A stretch of 64,000 bases of DNA from contig JAXHLQ010000001.1 in the NCBI GenBank assembly GCA_034522175.1, forward strand, positions 4,154,001 through 4,218,000. The letters are read 5' to 3'. The notes below the pieces were generated by a model. The model worked only from the letters and a program-made list of their open reading frames with translations. It searched no databases and had not been told where the DNA came from. This DNA is from JAIPDZ01 sp034522175. Lineage in GTDB: Bacteria; Desulfobacterota; DSM-4660; Desulfatiglandales; Desulfatiglandaceae. Numbering within the stretch: position 1 is the first letter of the stretch; every line of letters starts with the position of its first letter. Of the stretch, positions 17,958 to 26,151 are shown in pieces. Made by a program: the position numbers and the translations under genes.

Positions 17958-18129
17958 GGCATTCGAAAGAACTGGATTTTGGATCGCAAGACAGAAAAAA
18001 CACATTGCGATGACAGATGGAGAAAGAATTATAACCATTCCCAGAGAGGAGCCGGTGGACGCCTATACCATGGCGGGGATCATAAGAGATGCTGGGCTAA
18101 CTGTTGAAGAGTTCAAGAACCTGTTGTAG
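17917..18129 (+). CDS. hicA: HicA-family toxin (mRNA interferase)
   Basis: A 70-residue dsRBD-fold toxin. RAVKAFERTGFWIARQKKHIAM corresponds to the HicA alpha1-beta region; the catalytic His of the usual G-S-H is in QKKHIAM, followed by ITIPREEPVDAYTMAGIIRDAGLT. It cleaves mRNA when free of HicB. It overlaps the end of hicB and ends 72 bp before the group II intron. Confidence 0.83.
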   Translation: MPKLPGVNHLRAVKAFERTGFWIARQKKHIAMTDGERIITIPREEPVDAYTMAGIIRDAGLTVEEFKNLL

Positions 18130-18201
18130 GGCTATATCACCAAAGAAAACTTTCGGAAACTAATTACTGTTAAATCCAATAAAGTCAGAAGGTAACAACG
18201 T

Positions 18202-19025
18202 GTGCGCCAGGCCAAGCCTGGTGTTTCTTGCAGGGTGAAAGTCCCTGTCGGGTAAGGAATAGCCAACCACCCGTACCGAGTGTTGCGTGATTGGGAAGGA
18301 TAGACATACCGTCGAACGACCCACACGAAGCGTACACAGAGAATCATATAGGCCACAGGGAGAGGGGTGCTCTCCTGAAGCATGATACAGCATCGTTATA
18401 CTAATAAAGCAGGTGGCGACGTTATACGTTGAACGGAAGCCTAAACAAAGGGTTCGTTATGGGCAAGAACCCGGAGGGCCTGCCGGTGTCGCAAGGGCGT
18501 GGCATGTATGAAGAGAAGCACTATGGAACCTGGGAGGCCCTGATTGTTCCTGATAGAAGGGAGGTAATACCCGTTTGTCTGTGTAAAAAGAAGGTGAAGA
18601 GGAATGAACCTGCGTTAAGCAAAATCCCGGCATTGAACGGAATGTCCCGCTGTTCAATGAGTCTGCCGTATCTGGCAGAGACACAAACATAGAAGAAGGG
18701 CGCCACAGGGGAAATATCAGGTAAGCTTGACCGATTAAAAAGAGAGGCGTGCTGAAGACATTCAGGGAGTTATACTCACTCATAGTACTCAGAGACGGTA
18801 GGGCCGATCACAAGGGGAAGGGGTGAGCAGGATTATGTAGTCTGCAAAGGAAACATTAACCGGACAAAGTCGGGCTGGAGAATTAATGCAAACCTCACTG
18901 CGGAGAATAGCGGATAGTGTAAGCACCCAAGTGAATAATCCTGAGGAACCCGTTGCGGTAATTCCGCACGTCACGCCAGGGGCGTGATGAGGGGGCAGTC
19001 GGGTAACTGGCTGTCCTACCTCGAT
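18202..19025 (+). mobile_element. ORF-less group II intron (824 nt) inserted in a GTCCCCCATTAC repeat
   Basis: The 5' end is GTGCGCC, matching the group II GUGYG consensus. Domain I features such as GCAGGGTGAAAGTCCCTG (18230-18247) follow. Near the 3' end, GAACCCGTTGCGGTAATTCC is domain-V-like, and a domain-VI-like helix with a branch-type CCTACCTCGAT ends in AT at 19025. EBS1 ACGTTG (18426-18431) pairs perfectly with IBS1 CAACGT (18196-18201). Joining the proposed exons gives AACAACGT|CCCCCATTACACC, which regenerates the dispersed repeat found elsewhere (for example 25239-25258), strongly supporting both boundaries. No reverse transcriptase is encoded, so mobility would need a protein in trans. 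Confidence 0.85.
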
Positions 19026-19047
19026 CCCCCATTACACCATTAAACAA

Positions 19048-19080
19048 CAATCTTGAAATGTGAAGAACGTCCCCCATTAC
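19048..19080. repeat. Dispersed repeat with GTCCCCCATTAC core (long form)
   Basis: A TCTTGAAATGTGAAGAACGT leader followed by CCCCCATTAC. The same long form recurs at 23036-23069 and, in part, at 21083-21108. Core copies: 19026, 19069, 19599, 20170, 21002, 21097, 21281, 22032 (variant), 22634 (variant), 22985 (variant), 23059, 25221 (variant), 25243 and 25272. All lie outside toxin-antitoxin coding frames except where they truncate one (25281). Confidence 0.85.
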
Positions 19081-19114
19081 GTGAACAGATCACTCCTTAG
19101 CAACATCAATACTC

Positions 19115-19297
19115 TTGAAAAGAAGACAACTTATAAAGCATATCGAAAAGTATGATGGCTTTTTGTCGCGGGAAGGTAGGCGACACAGTATCTATCAAAG
19201 AGGAAGATTGAAAACAGAGGTTCCGCGACATAATGAAGTTGTTGATGAATTAGCGATGAAAATTTGTAAGGATTTGGACATACCCTTTGTGAGGTGA
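19115..19297 (+). CDS. hicA: HicA-family toxin (second system)
   Basis: A 60-residue toxin with a TTG start: MKRRQLIKHIEKYDGFLSRE, then GRRHSIYQ carrying the catalytic His, then TEVPRHNEVVDELAMKICKDL. It belongs to a different HicA branch from the gene at 17917. Its antitoxin follows after 4 bp, giving the usual hicA-hicB order here and the reverse order in the first system. Confidence 0.85.
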   Translation: MKRRQLIKHIEKYDGFLSREGRRHSIYQRGRLKTEVPRHNEVVDELAMKICKDLDIPFVR

Positions 19298-19301
19298 TAA
19301 T

Positions 19302-19529
19302 ATGAAATACAGAGCAGTTATAAAAAGGTCTGGTGAATGGTGGATTGGATGGTTGATTGACCTGCCTGGAGTAAATGCGCAAGAGAAAACAAAAACGGAA
19401 CTTATTGAATCTTTACGAGTTGGCGCTGAAGACATCCTGGATACCGAAGTGCCCTTTGACCCCGGTGCCGAAATGACCACTGTTGATATTCCCGATCCAG
19501 TATGGACAAACCACCAATTGCAAATTTAA
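19302..19529 (+). CDS. hicB: HicB-family antitoxin (second system)
   Basis: 75 aa; MKYRAVIKRSGEWWIGWLID and LPGVNAQEKTKTELIESLRVG match the HicB core. No C-terminal HTH or RHH domain is visible. ATG 19302 follows TGAGGTGATAAT. The pair is bracketed by GTCCCCCATTAC repeats at 19069 and 19599. Confidence 0.82.
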   Translation: MKYRAVIKRSGEWWIGWLIDLPGVNAQEKTKTELIESLRVGAEDILDTEVPFDPGAEMTTVDIPDPVWTNHQLQI

Positions 19530-20405
19530 CTTCATCCTAAACCAGCTATCCGGTGTTTCTATGCTCCGCCAACCTATATATGGAATTATGAAACAACGTC
19601 CCCCATTGCGTCCCTTAAGAAGCCGGTACGCTCCCGTATAACCAAGCTTGATCTCCGCATGGCTGTCTGAAGAGCATCTCACAGAAGGTTACCAAGAAAA
19701 CGAAAAGCGGACCAAGAACCCTTTAGACAGGATCAACAGGATTAACCGGATAAGACTCCCTCGCGCAGCGATTTGGTATTTTCATTTTCGTCCCGCTGGG
19801 CCGTAGGCCGCTATGGGCCGAGGGCCGGAAAATGAAAATGCAAACAAAAACATCTTTACCCCGTGAAACCTTTCTGTTTTGCCTGCCCCATGAAACCTTT
19901 GTTACTTCTGTTTCATCGGGGTTTCACTGGGGCTGAAAATCCCGTCAATCCTGACCGTCGAAGATGCCGCTTTGCGTTGCCCCGCGTGCCCCGTGAAACC
20001 TTGCGCGGTTTTGTTTCACCGGGGTAGGTGCCTCGCATCGTACTGGGGTCTAAAACAGAAAATGCCAGGGTTGGTTAGCCGTCATTCGAAACCTCGGATA
20101 CCGGGGAACAGATATTGCGAAGGTATTATCTTTGAGTCCACCGACCGTAAGCCAGAACATTATAGGATTGTCCCCCATTACTCGCATTTGTGTGAGCAAA
20201 AACGCATTGCCACAAAATCCCGAATCTTGAATCCCGCGGAGCCGCACCTTGAACTTTGAATCTTGAACTTCGCGGAACGCGGCATCTTGAATCCCGCCCC
20301 AGGCGGCATTTTGAACAAGGAAAAGAGGATATGGCCAGATTACGCCCACATTGCACCAATCAAGGCCGTAAGACCTGGCATTCAATTCAGCAAAAGGAGC
20401 GCATC
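19530..20405. repeat. Gap with inverted-repeat element H and a CCGGTGAAAC dispersed repeat
   Basis: Element H covers about 19680-19950: CACAGAAGGTTACCAAGAAA and GACAGGATCAACAGGATTAAC left arms, with an inner ATTTTCATTTTCG/GGAAAATGAAAAT hairpin. About 19955-20030 is a roughly 75-bp segment found inverted at about 26930-27005 (both contain CGCGGGGCAxCGCAAAGCGG or its complement). Repeats of the GAATCTTGAATCCCGC type lie at 20220-20300. No real gene is seen. Confidence 0.7.
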
Positions 20406-20660
20406 ATGAGGATAAAGGAGGTGGTTACGATGGAAGCTTCGACGTCATTGTCGCCTGAAAGCTTGACAGCGGTTGAAATTCTGGAAAACATTGATGCAAG
20501 TCATCGCAATCAAGCCTTGGAGATGTTAAGAAATTTTGCATACGAGCTCCGCAGTGAACAGAGATGGGTGGAATTATATACAAATCATCCTGGTCCAATG
20601 AAAAAGATGGCAAAACAGGCCCTTAAGGATCATAAAGAAGGAAAGAGCCGAAGGCTGTAA
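20406..20660 (+). CDS. Antitoxin-like protein paired with a RelE-type toxin
   Basis: About 84 aa from ATG 20406 (AAAAGGAG 6 bp upstream); an in-frame ATG at 20430 with AAAGGAGGT 7 bp upstream is equally plausible and would give 76 aa. It is helical throughout, with a SLSPESLTAVEILENIDASHR stretch and a basic C-terminus (KQALKDHKEGKSRRL). No DNA-binding fold is assigned. Its stop overlaps the ATG of the next gene, indicating translational coupling, the main reason for calling it the antitoxin. Confidence 0.65.
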   Translation: MRIKEVVTMEASTSLSPESLTAVEILENIDASHRNQALEMLRNFAYELRSEQRWVELYTNHPGPMKKMAKQALKDHKEGKSRRL

Positions 20661-20929
20661 TGAAGTCCTTCACGGTAAAATCGTACTGGGACGCTTACAG
20701 GGACTTGTTACCGGACATCAGGAAGCAGGCAGACCCCAAATTCGAACTCTGGAAAGAGGACCCTTTCCATCCGTCACTCCACTTCAAATGCGTAAACTCA
20801 GAGGACAATATCTGGTCGGTTAGGGTGAACCCGGATTATCGAGCTCTTGCAGTAAAGGAAAAGGATACCGTCATTTGGTATTGGATTGGTGACCACGATA
20901 AATACAAAAAGCTCTTGAAATTCTTATGA
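20660..20929 (+). CDS. RelE/ParE-superfamily toxin-like protein
   Basis: 89 aa. HPSLHFKCVNSEDNIWSVRVNPDYRALAV and the ending WYWIGDHDKYKKLLKFL match the cytotoxic-translational-repressor fold, with the Arg in RVNPDYRAL and the C-terminal GDHDxYxK typical of the family. It probably acts on ribosome-bound mRNA. It overlaps the upstream antitoxin by one base. Confidence 0.75.
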   Translation: MKSFTVKSYWDAYRDLLPDIRKQADPKFELWKEDPFHPSLHFKCVNSEDNIWSVRVNPDYRALAVKEKDTVIWYWIGDHDKYKKLLKFL

Positions 20930-21298
20930 ATTGATCTACATAACGATAAGTTTACAAGCATGCCCCGTTAAACCCGAAACCGTTTAACTGGGGTTGCCAA
21001 CGTCCCCCATTAGCATATTCACGGAACCCAGAGCCCGGACGAAGTTACTGAATTACAAATGGATGTCCCGCAAATCACACTGTAAATGTGAAGAACGTCC
21101 CCCATTACTTCAGTTATTTACTTATTTACGGACGTCCCGCAAATCCGCCATCGTACGAGCCTTTGTATAACCACTAACGAATAAACTCCTTAAGCTTCCA
21201 CATTTGAGCCTTGGAAGCTCCCTGTAATTTACTATGCAAGATGTGACACCGGCTCTACATAATCAGACTCGCAACATAACGTCCCCCATTACTATTCA
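20930..21298. repeat. Gap with three GTCCCCCATTA copies
   Basis: Copies of the core lie at 21002, 21097 and 21281, and related GGACGTCCCGCAAATC variants near 21062 and 21130. The text between them is AT-rich with no coding signal. Confidence 0.7.
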
Positions 21299-21589
21299 AT
21301 GGATCAAAAAGATATTATAGCGCTTTTGCGGGATGAGAAACCTATCCTTCGGGAAAAATTCGGTCTTATTTCAATAGGCCTTTTCGGATCCCATGCAAAA
21401 GGGACTGAAGGCCCTGAAAGTGATGTGGATCTGTTAGTTGAACTGTCCGAGGCTCGCTTTGATTCTCTTGCGGGGCTCCAGATATACCTTGAAACCAAAT
21501 TCCAAAAACCTGTAGAGTTGATTAGAAAGAGGAAGGGGCTCAGCGAGAGGTTTTTGAGCCGGATTGAGAGAGATATTAAGTATGTCTGA
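21299..21589 (+). CDS. mntA: MntA-type minimal nucleotidyltransferase antitoxin
   Basis: A 96-residue nucleotidyltransferase: the GLFGSHAKGTEGPESDVDLLVEL active site carries the G-S motif and the two catalytic aspartates (SDVDLLV) near residues 31-53. In HepT/MntA systems this protein AMPylates and inactivates the HEPN toxin. It overlaps the hepT start by 8 bp. ATG 21299 follows the end of a GTCCCCCATTAC repeat, with no strong ribosome binding site. Confidence 0.87.
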   Translation: MDQKDIIALLRDEKPILREKFGLISIGLFGSHAKGTEGPESDVDLLVELSEARFDSLAGLQIYLETKFQKPVELIRKRKGLSERFLSRIERDIKYV

Positions 21590-21971
21590 AGACGAAATTA
21601 TCGATGTCCTGGATTTGATCATCGAGTCCATCGGGCTTGTGCAGAGTAGATTTAGAGAGATCGGTGAATCTGATGATTTCGTATCAACATCAAATGGTGT
21701 TACATTGTTGGATGCAATTGCGATGCGCCTTCAGGTTATCGGTGAGTCTGTGAAACGGCTGGAGAATAAGGCTCCCTCGCTTTTGGATCGTCATACCGGG
21801 ATCGAATGGAATAAAATTGCACGATTCCGAGATCTGGTTTCTCATCACTACGAACATGTGGATCATGAGATAATCTATGACATCTGTCAGAACCACATTC
21901 CAAAGTTAAGGGATATCATAGAAAGAATGATCAAAGAGGTTTCTGAAATGGAAGGCTTAAAGGAGAGATGA
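21582..21971 (+). CDS. hepT: HepT-type HEPN toxin (DUF86)
   Basis: About 129 aa, all-helical. RFRDLVSHHYEHVD near residue 88 contains the RX4HXY RNase motif (R-DLVS-H-H-Y) required for HEPN ribonuclease activity, and the Tyr is the residue AMPylated by MntA in known systems. ATG 21582 sits inside the last codons of mntA; the open frame extends a few codons further up. Confidence 0.87.
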   Translation: MSEDEIIDVLDLIIESIGLVQSRFREIGESDDFVSTSNGVTLLDAIAMRLQVIGESVKRLENKAPSLLDRHTGIEWNKIARFRDLVSHHYEHVDHEIIYDICQNHIPKLRDIIERMIKEVSEMEGLKER

Positions 21972-22190
21972 GAATGGATACAACCCTCCCCCTTCGTGTC
22001 TTGCGATTCAATAAGTTTACAAGTTGACAACGTCTCCCATTACGTCCCATCAACCCCCGGTATCATCCTGGAAACCCGTTCGTATGCCGTGCATGGCAGG
22101 CGGATCCGGTCCGTGCCAGGGAAATTTAAAGCCATCGTTAGAAAAAAGCCTCTTGACAAGTCGCAGGCTCTTGACTAAAACGTTCAACCT

Positions 22191-22577
22191 ATGAAACATT
22201 TCTATAATCAGGAAATCCACTACCGCCTCCTCAACCTCTTAGCAGATGAACCGCGGATCGGTCAGCGGGACATGGCCAGGAAAATGGGGATTAGTATCGG
22301 CAAGGTGAACTACTGTATCGCCGAGTTGGCCGGTAAGGGTCTCATCAAGATCAAGCGCTTCAAAAATACCAAGCCCAAACTTCCCTACGCCTATAGGCTC
22401 ACGCCCCATGGCATGGAGGAAAAAGGGCAAATCACCATCAAATATCTCAAGAGAAAGCTGGAGGAATACGACGAGATCAAGCGCCAGATCGAGGCCCTCA
22501 CCCAGGATGTGGAACAAAACGGCCTCCAGGCCATGGCCGAGGCCGAATTAGGGGACATCAAAGCCCGGTTAATCTGA
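22191..22577 (+). CDS. MarR-type winged-helix regulator, EPS-associated (copy 2)
   Basis: 128 aa, paralogue of the gene at 16682: the same QEIHYRLLNLLADEP start, MARKMGISIGKVNYCIAELAGKGLIK recognition region, KLPYAYRLTPHGMEEKG wing and KRKLEEYDEIKRQIEALT C-terminal helix. It is also followed by a GGGCGGAGCTGT element (about 22667-22680). No EPS gene follows; toxin-antitoxin genes and repeats do, so this copy appears cut off from its operon. Confidence 0.87.
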   Translation: MKHFYNQEIHYRLLNLLADEPRIGQRDMARKMGISIGKVNYCIAELAGKGLIKIKRFKNTKPKLPYAYRLTPHGMEEKGQITIKYLKRKLEEYDEIKRQIEALTQDVEQNGLQAMAEAELGDIKARLI

Positions 22578-23119
22578 AAGCCAGGGCGCCCCGGACAACC
22601 GATTTTAACACAAAACCAACAAAGACATCGAATTGCCCCCATTAGCCCTCTGTAACTCAAAGGGCGGAGCTGTCTTCACGGTACCCTCCGAAGGATTGTT
22701 CGTTATAGTACCCATTACATAATACAGGTGGACGTGCCCCATTTAATGATGGAACGAGGAGGCCAAATGGAACAAAGTTGATGGATCTGTTTTACAGATT
22801 AGAGAATATATTGACGCAAAATATAAGGCCCAAGCACCTGGGCGACGGTACCGTGATAGAATCTGTTGAGCCTGATATTGCACGGCAACCCCGCCCTGCG
22901 GCTCCCTTGAACTTTGAACTTCGCGAAGGCGGCACCCCGCACCCAGAGCCAGGAAAGAAGGACCGAAACACATAAAAGCATAGACGTCCCCATTGTTCAC
23001 ATGAATTTGGAGAATCCTTCAATCCCAAAGAGATCTCAATCTTGAAATGTGAAGAACGTCCCCCATTACATTACTGTAATCCGACAATGTCCTCCTGATG
23101 AAAGAAGGGAGGTTTCAAC
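22578..23119. repeat. Gap with ops-like element and GTCCCCCATTA variants
   Basis: GTAACTCAAAGGGCGGAGCTG at about 22660-22680 matches the copy at 17119. Variant and full repeat cores lie at 22634, 22985 and 23059. Short open frames here contain repeat-derived text (CTTTGAACTTCGCG, also seen near 20260) and are not called genes. Confidence 0.6.
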
Positions 23120-23332
23120 ATGCCTAAATTAAGAGAAATCGAGATAGATTACGAACAGATACGGGATTTGGTGTATCAGTTGGCCTTTGAGAAAAGAATA
23201 GCCTTGATAAAGGAGATTGTGAGGGATAAGAGCTATCGAGAGGAATTCTATCGCTTCACAGAAGCACTGACAAAAAAATATGACATCCCTGAAATGACTG
23301 AATCTGAATTGGATACCTTCCTTCACAAATAG
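23120..23332 (+). CDS. Small antitoxin-like protein upstream of the PIN toxin
   Basis: A 70-residue, mostly helical, charged protein (IDYEQIRDLVYQLAFEKRIALIKEIVRDKSY). The ATG has GGGAGG 8 bp upstream. It precedes a COG1569-type PIN gene by 44 bp, the usual layout for these VapBC-like pairs. No DNA-binding fold is recognised. Confidence 0.65.
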   Translation: MPKLREIEIDYEQIRDLVYQLAFEKRIALIKEIVRDKSYREEFYRFTEALTKKYDIPEMTESELDTFLHK

Positions 23333-23657
23333 TCATCCTCCCTTCCAAACCCACACTTGGAGGATTCTACAGTCCATTGTCTCCTCGAATAGTGATTGAT
23401 ACAAACGTCTATATCTCTGCAATCTTTTGGGGAGGAAAACCTCGTGAGGTTGTGGACTTGGGGCGGAATGCGCATATTTTGATCTTCACATCCTCCGAAA
23501 TTCAGGCGGAAATTGAGAAGAAGTTGAAAACCAAGTTCTGTATTGACAAAAAGGAAGTCGCCCAGATCCTTCTTGACTACTCGATGTTCACCTTACCGAT
23601 TAAGCCTCTCGAAAAGGTGTCGGCCATTAAGGCAGACCCGGATGACGACAAATTCAT

Positions 23658-24959
23658 GGATCATCCGGTTAATGAGTACGCTTGAGAATGTAGGTGGTAG
23701 AGCCTGAGTTTGAAATAGACCATATCTCTGAATCCATAAGCTTGTCGTTTAAGGGTTTTGATTTTGTTATTGATACCTTCTATAGGGCCGCAAGAGATGG
23801 GGTGGATGTCAGTAATTGAGGAGACCGTGACTGTACTGCATGAGTGTGTTGGCGACCTTTTTAAGTTGGCTGATATTTGAGGAGGCCGCATCATTGCACC
23901 ATGCATCCAAGAATGGAATAGCCTCTTCCATAGATGGCTTGTCCCAAAAGTCTCTAAGTTGCTCCTTCATCGTATGGATCGTAAATAGAGGGGCATTGAC
24001 CTCAAGAAGACTCTGTAGCCGATTCTGTTTTTCTTCCGTGAGATTCTCATAGTTTTTTAAGAGGAGAAATCGGGTTCCTTTTAAGACTTGTTTGCCATCT
24101 TCATCCAGTTGGTTTTGCTGTTCTCGTCTGAGATCCTCAATGGCCCGATTCATAAGAGCAGAAATATGGTACCGATCAAACACAATAGCGACATCTGGGA
24201 GATGGTTCTCCACGGCAGAGATAAACGCCTTGCTCATATCCATAGCAATGGCCTCAAGATGAGGCGATTCCTTTTTCAGCTTTTTTAGAAAGGGCTCGAT
24301 GGCGTCTCCGCTTTTTCCTTCAACGGCATGCAGAATACGACCCGATTCCAGGTCTACAAAGATACTCATATAGGAATGACCCTTACGAATGCTGAACTCG
24401 TCGAGAGCAATGTATTTCAAATCCTTCAACGGAGGCGCTTTATATCGCCTCTTAAGGTGATCCTTATGGATGTCTTTGATCAAATCCCAGCCCACAGACA
24501 AAAGGGTCGCTGCACCCGAAATGGTCATCCAGTGAAGGAGATCCAAGGCGAAATCCGCGAACCTTCTTGTATGTCTTGCTTTACCTTTTACAAAAGGAAG
24601 TCTGGGCCATCTCAAAGCACCGCAGTCCTCACAACGGATTCTCCAGATCCTCAAAACCAGAAAGGTCTGACGGGAACCAATTGGAATAATTCTCAAAAGT
24701 CGCTGCTTGACGCCCTTACGCCGGAGCGTTTTAAAACTCCTGCACTCCGGGCAGCGTTCCAGGGAGGATGTCAGCTTCAGCATGAAGAAAGATGCGTCCT
24801 CTCTCGTATTTTGTGGAAATGTACTTGACTCCTCTCAAACCAAAAGCATGATAGAGCAATGAGGTGGACATGACGAATACCTCCTTTTTAGGGATACTTA
24901 GAAAGGTATCAGTCTATTCACCTCTTTTCAATTTACCGTACTCATTTGCCGGAAGAACC
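23658..24959 (-). mobile_element. ISL3-family insertion sequence, 1302 bp
   Basis: Flanked by 8-bp direct repeats AAATTCAT (23650-23657 and 24960-24967), the duplication length typical of ISL3. The terminal inverted repeats begin GGATCATCCGGTTAATGAGT on the left and, read inward from the right, GGTTCTTCCGGCAAATGAGT. It contains one transposase gene in the - orientation and disrupts a PIN toxin gene. Confidence 0.88.
23661..24871 (-). CDS. ISL3-family transposase, with two single-base frameshifts
   Basis: DDE transposase of about 402 aa. The true start is at 24871 (MSTSLLYHAFGLRGVKYIS, with AAGGAGG upstream). A +1 shift near 24787 moves into the main frame (LTSSLERCPEC zinc-finger CxxC, then CEDCGALRWP; ALDEFSIRKGHSY and MDMSKAF hold catalytic Asp residues). 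A second +1 shift near 23828 leads to the conserved end HPISCGPIEGINNKIKTLKR and FRDMVYFKLRLYHLH. The total length is 403 codons plus two bases, consistent with two extra bases in an otherwise intact gene. Confidence 0.85.
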
Positions 24960-25280
24960 AAATTCATTGCAAGTATAGCGATTCATGAAGACCTGTGGCT
25001 GCGGACCTTCAACGAAAAGCATTTCAAAGTATTTCAAAGGAATCGAGAAGCTGAGAATGTGGCAATGGTAAGCGATCAGCGGGAGCTCTAGGGAAAACTT
25101 TCATCATCTCTTTCTTAAAATCCACTTTTTGGGGTCAAAAAGTCGATTTTAATCGTGAAAGAAAATCCATTATTGAGCGATTCCTTTCCATTCCACCTCA
25201 GTTACACAACAATGAAACAACATCCCCCATTACCATAAACAACGTCCCCCATTACACCAATTATTGATGGACGTCCCCCA

Positions 25281-25899
25281 TTACTCACGATAGTCTGGTC
25301 CGTAATGAATGCGCAATTCGGATAGACCATGCCCAATGGGGCGAATATCGCCGAGATTGCCTAGTGCGCTGTCTCATAAATTTTGTCCTTAATTCTGGCA
25401 ATTTAACAGCACCGCAAATGGTGGGTTCAATGAAATCACAGTATTCAAATCACAAATCACAAACAATATCCAAATTCCAATCCCGCGCAATCGCGGGATC
25501 AAAATTCGAAACAACGCGTGCAAAGGATTGGAGGCACACCCTTGATATGGACCCCGGAAAAATCAATTAAGTGATGCCGGGCGATTTACGACATTCCCAC
25601 GGGTACTGCCCCGGCCCAAAAGGGAAATTTTTCGTCTTAAACCTTGCGATTTGGTCATTGGGATTTATTTGAAATTTGGTGCTTGGGAGTTGGAGCTTCC
25701 GCGTCTCTGTCTGTTTTAAGTGGGTTAAATAGGGACCGTTTTCTGCGAATAACATCTTGCCATTATCGGGGACAGAACTTATGAGACGCGGCACTAGAAC
25801 CACACGATCAAGTTTTGCATGGATTCTCATTCGTGCCTGGCGGTCTTTCAGATTCCCCAACCATTGGGAAAAGGTGGCACTTTGGATAACTTCAACCAT
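25281..25899 (-). pseudogene. HigB/RelE-type toxin gene split by a MITE-like element and truncated by a repeat
   Basis: The 5' half (25899-25798) reads MVEVIQSATFSQWLGNLKDRQ and ARMRIHAKLDRVV, the HigB N-terminus. After the 429-bp element and one CTAG copy, the frame continues as L-GNLGDIRPIGHGLSELRI-HYGPDYRE, the expected middle of HigB. It then stops at 25281-25283, where TAA is supplied by a GTCCCCCATTA repeat in reverse orientation. So the toxin lost its C-terminus to the repeat and was later split by the element. No higA is left. Confidence 0.82.
25365..25793. mobile_element. MITE-like non-autonomous element, 429 bp, CTAG duplication
   Basis: Imperfect terminal inverted repeats of about 36 bp: left TGCGCTGTCTCATAAATTTT..., right, read inward, TGCCGCGTCTCATAAGTTCT..., matching at most positions. 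CTAG flanks both sides (25361-25364, 25794-25797). There is no transposase; an internal CCCGCGCAATCGCGGG hairpin is present near 25484. Removing the element with one CTAG restores the HigB frame. Confidence 0.83.
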
Positions 25900-26151
25900 A
25901 CCTGATCTTGTAACTTATAAAATACAATATGTCAAGCAAGAAGTCGGGAATCGGAGGACGGACTAAAGATGGAAGTTAAGAGGATGAGAAGGTGAGAGGA
26001 TTAGAGGACAGAGGGGTGGCAAAATAATTTGGGGGAAGATGATTGAAGGGCGGAACACAGGGGCTCCTTTACCGATTTCAGCCCAAGGTTTATCCGCCGT
26101 TTTTTTTGGCGGGCCCCCAGAGAAATAGGCTACGCATTTCACCCCGCTGGA

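Larger units (their letters stand above)
23377..25071 (+). pseudogene. PIN-domain toxin gene split by an ISL3-family insertion
   Basis: The 5' part (from the TTG at 23377) encodes PRIVIDTNVYISAIFWGG with the first catalytic Asp, and runs to KADPDDDKF, where the IS enters at 23657. The 3' part resumes right after the IS and its 8-bp target duplication (24960-24967): DKF-IASIAIHEDLWLRTFNEKHF-K, which is PIN-like in the expected position. The reading frame joins exactly across one copy of AAATTCAT. A further +1 shift near 25030-25035 is needed to reach the family-like end FKGIEKLRMWQW at 25071. Confidence 0.82.

Noticed and set aside
20050..20385. Open frames of 77-111 aa on the - strand
   Set aside because: They are translated from GAATCTTGAATCCCGC and GTCCCCCATTAC repeats and have no family signature.
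24864..25091. Stand-alone VapC fragment
   Set aside because: The 8-bp target duplication and in-frame continuity show it to be the 3' end of the PIN gene starting at 23377, not a separate toxin.
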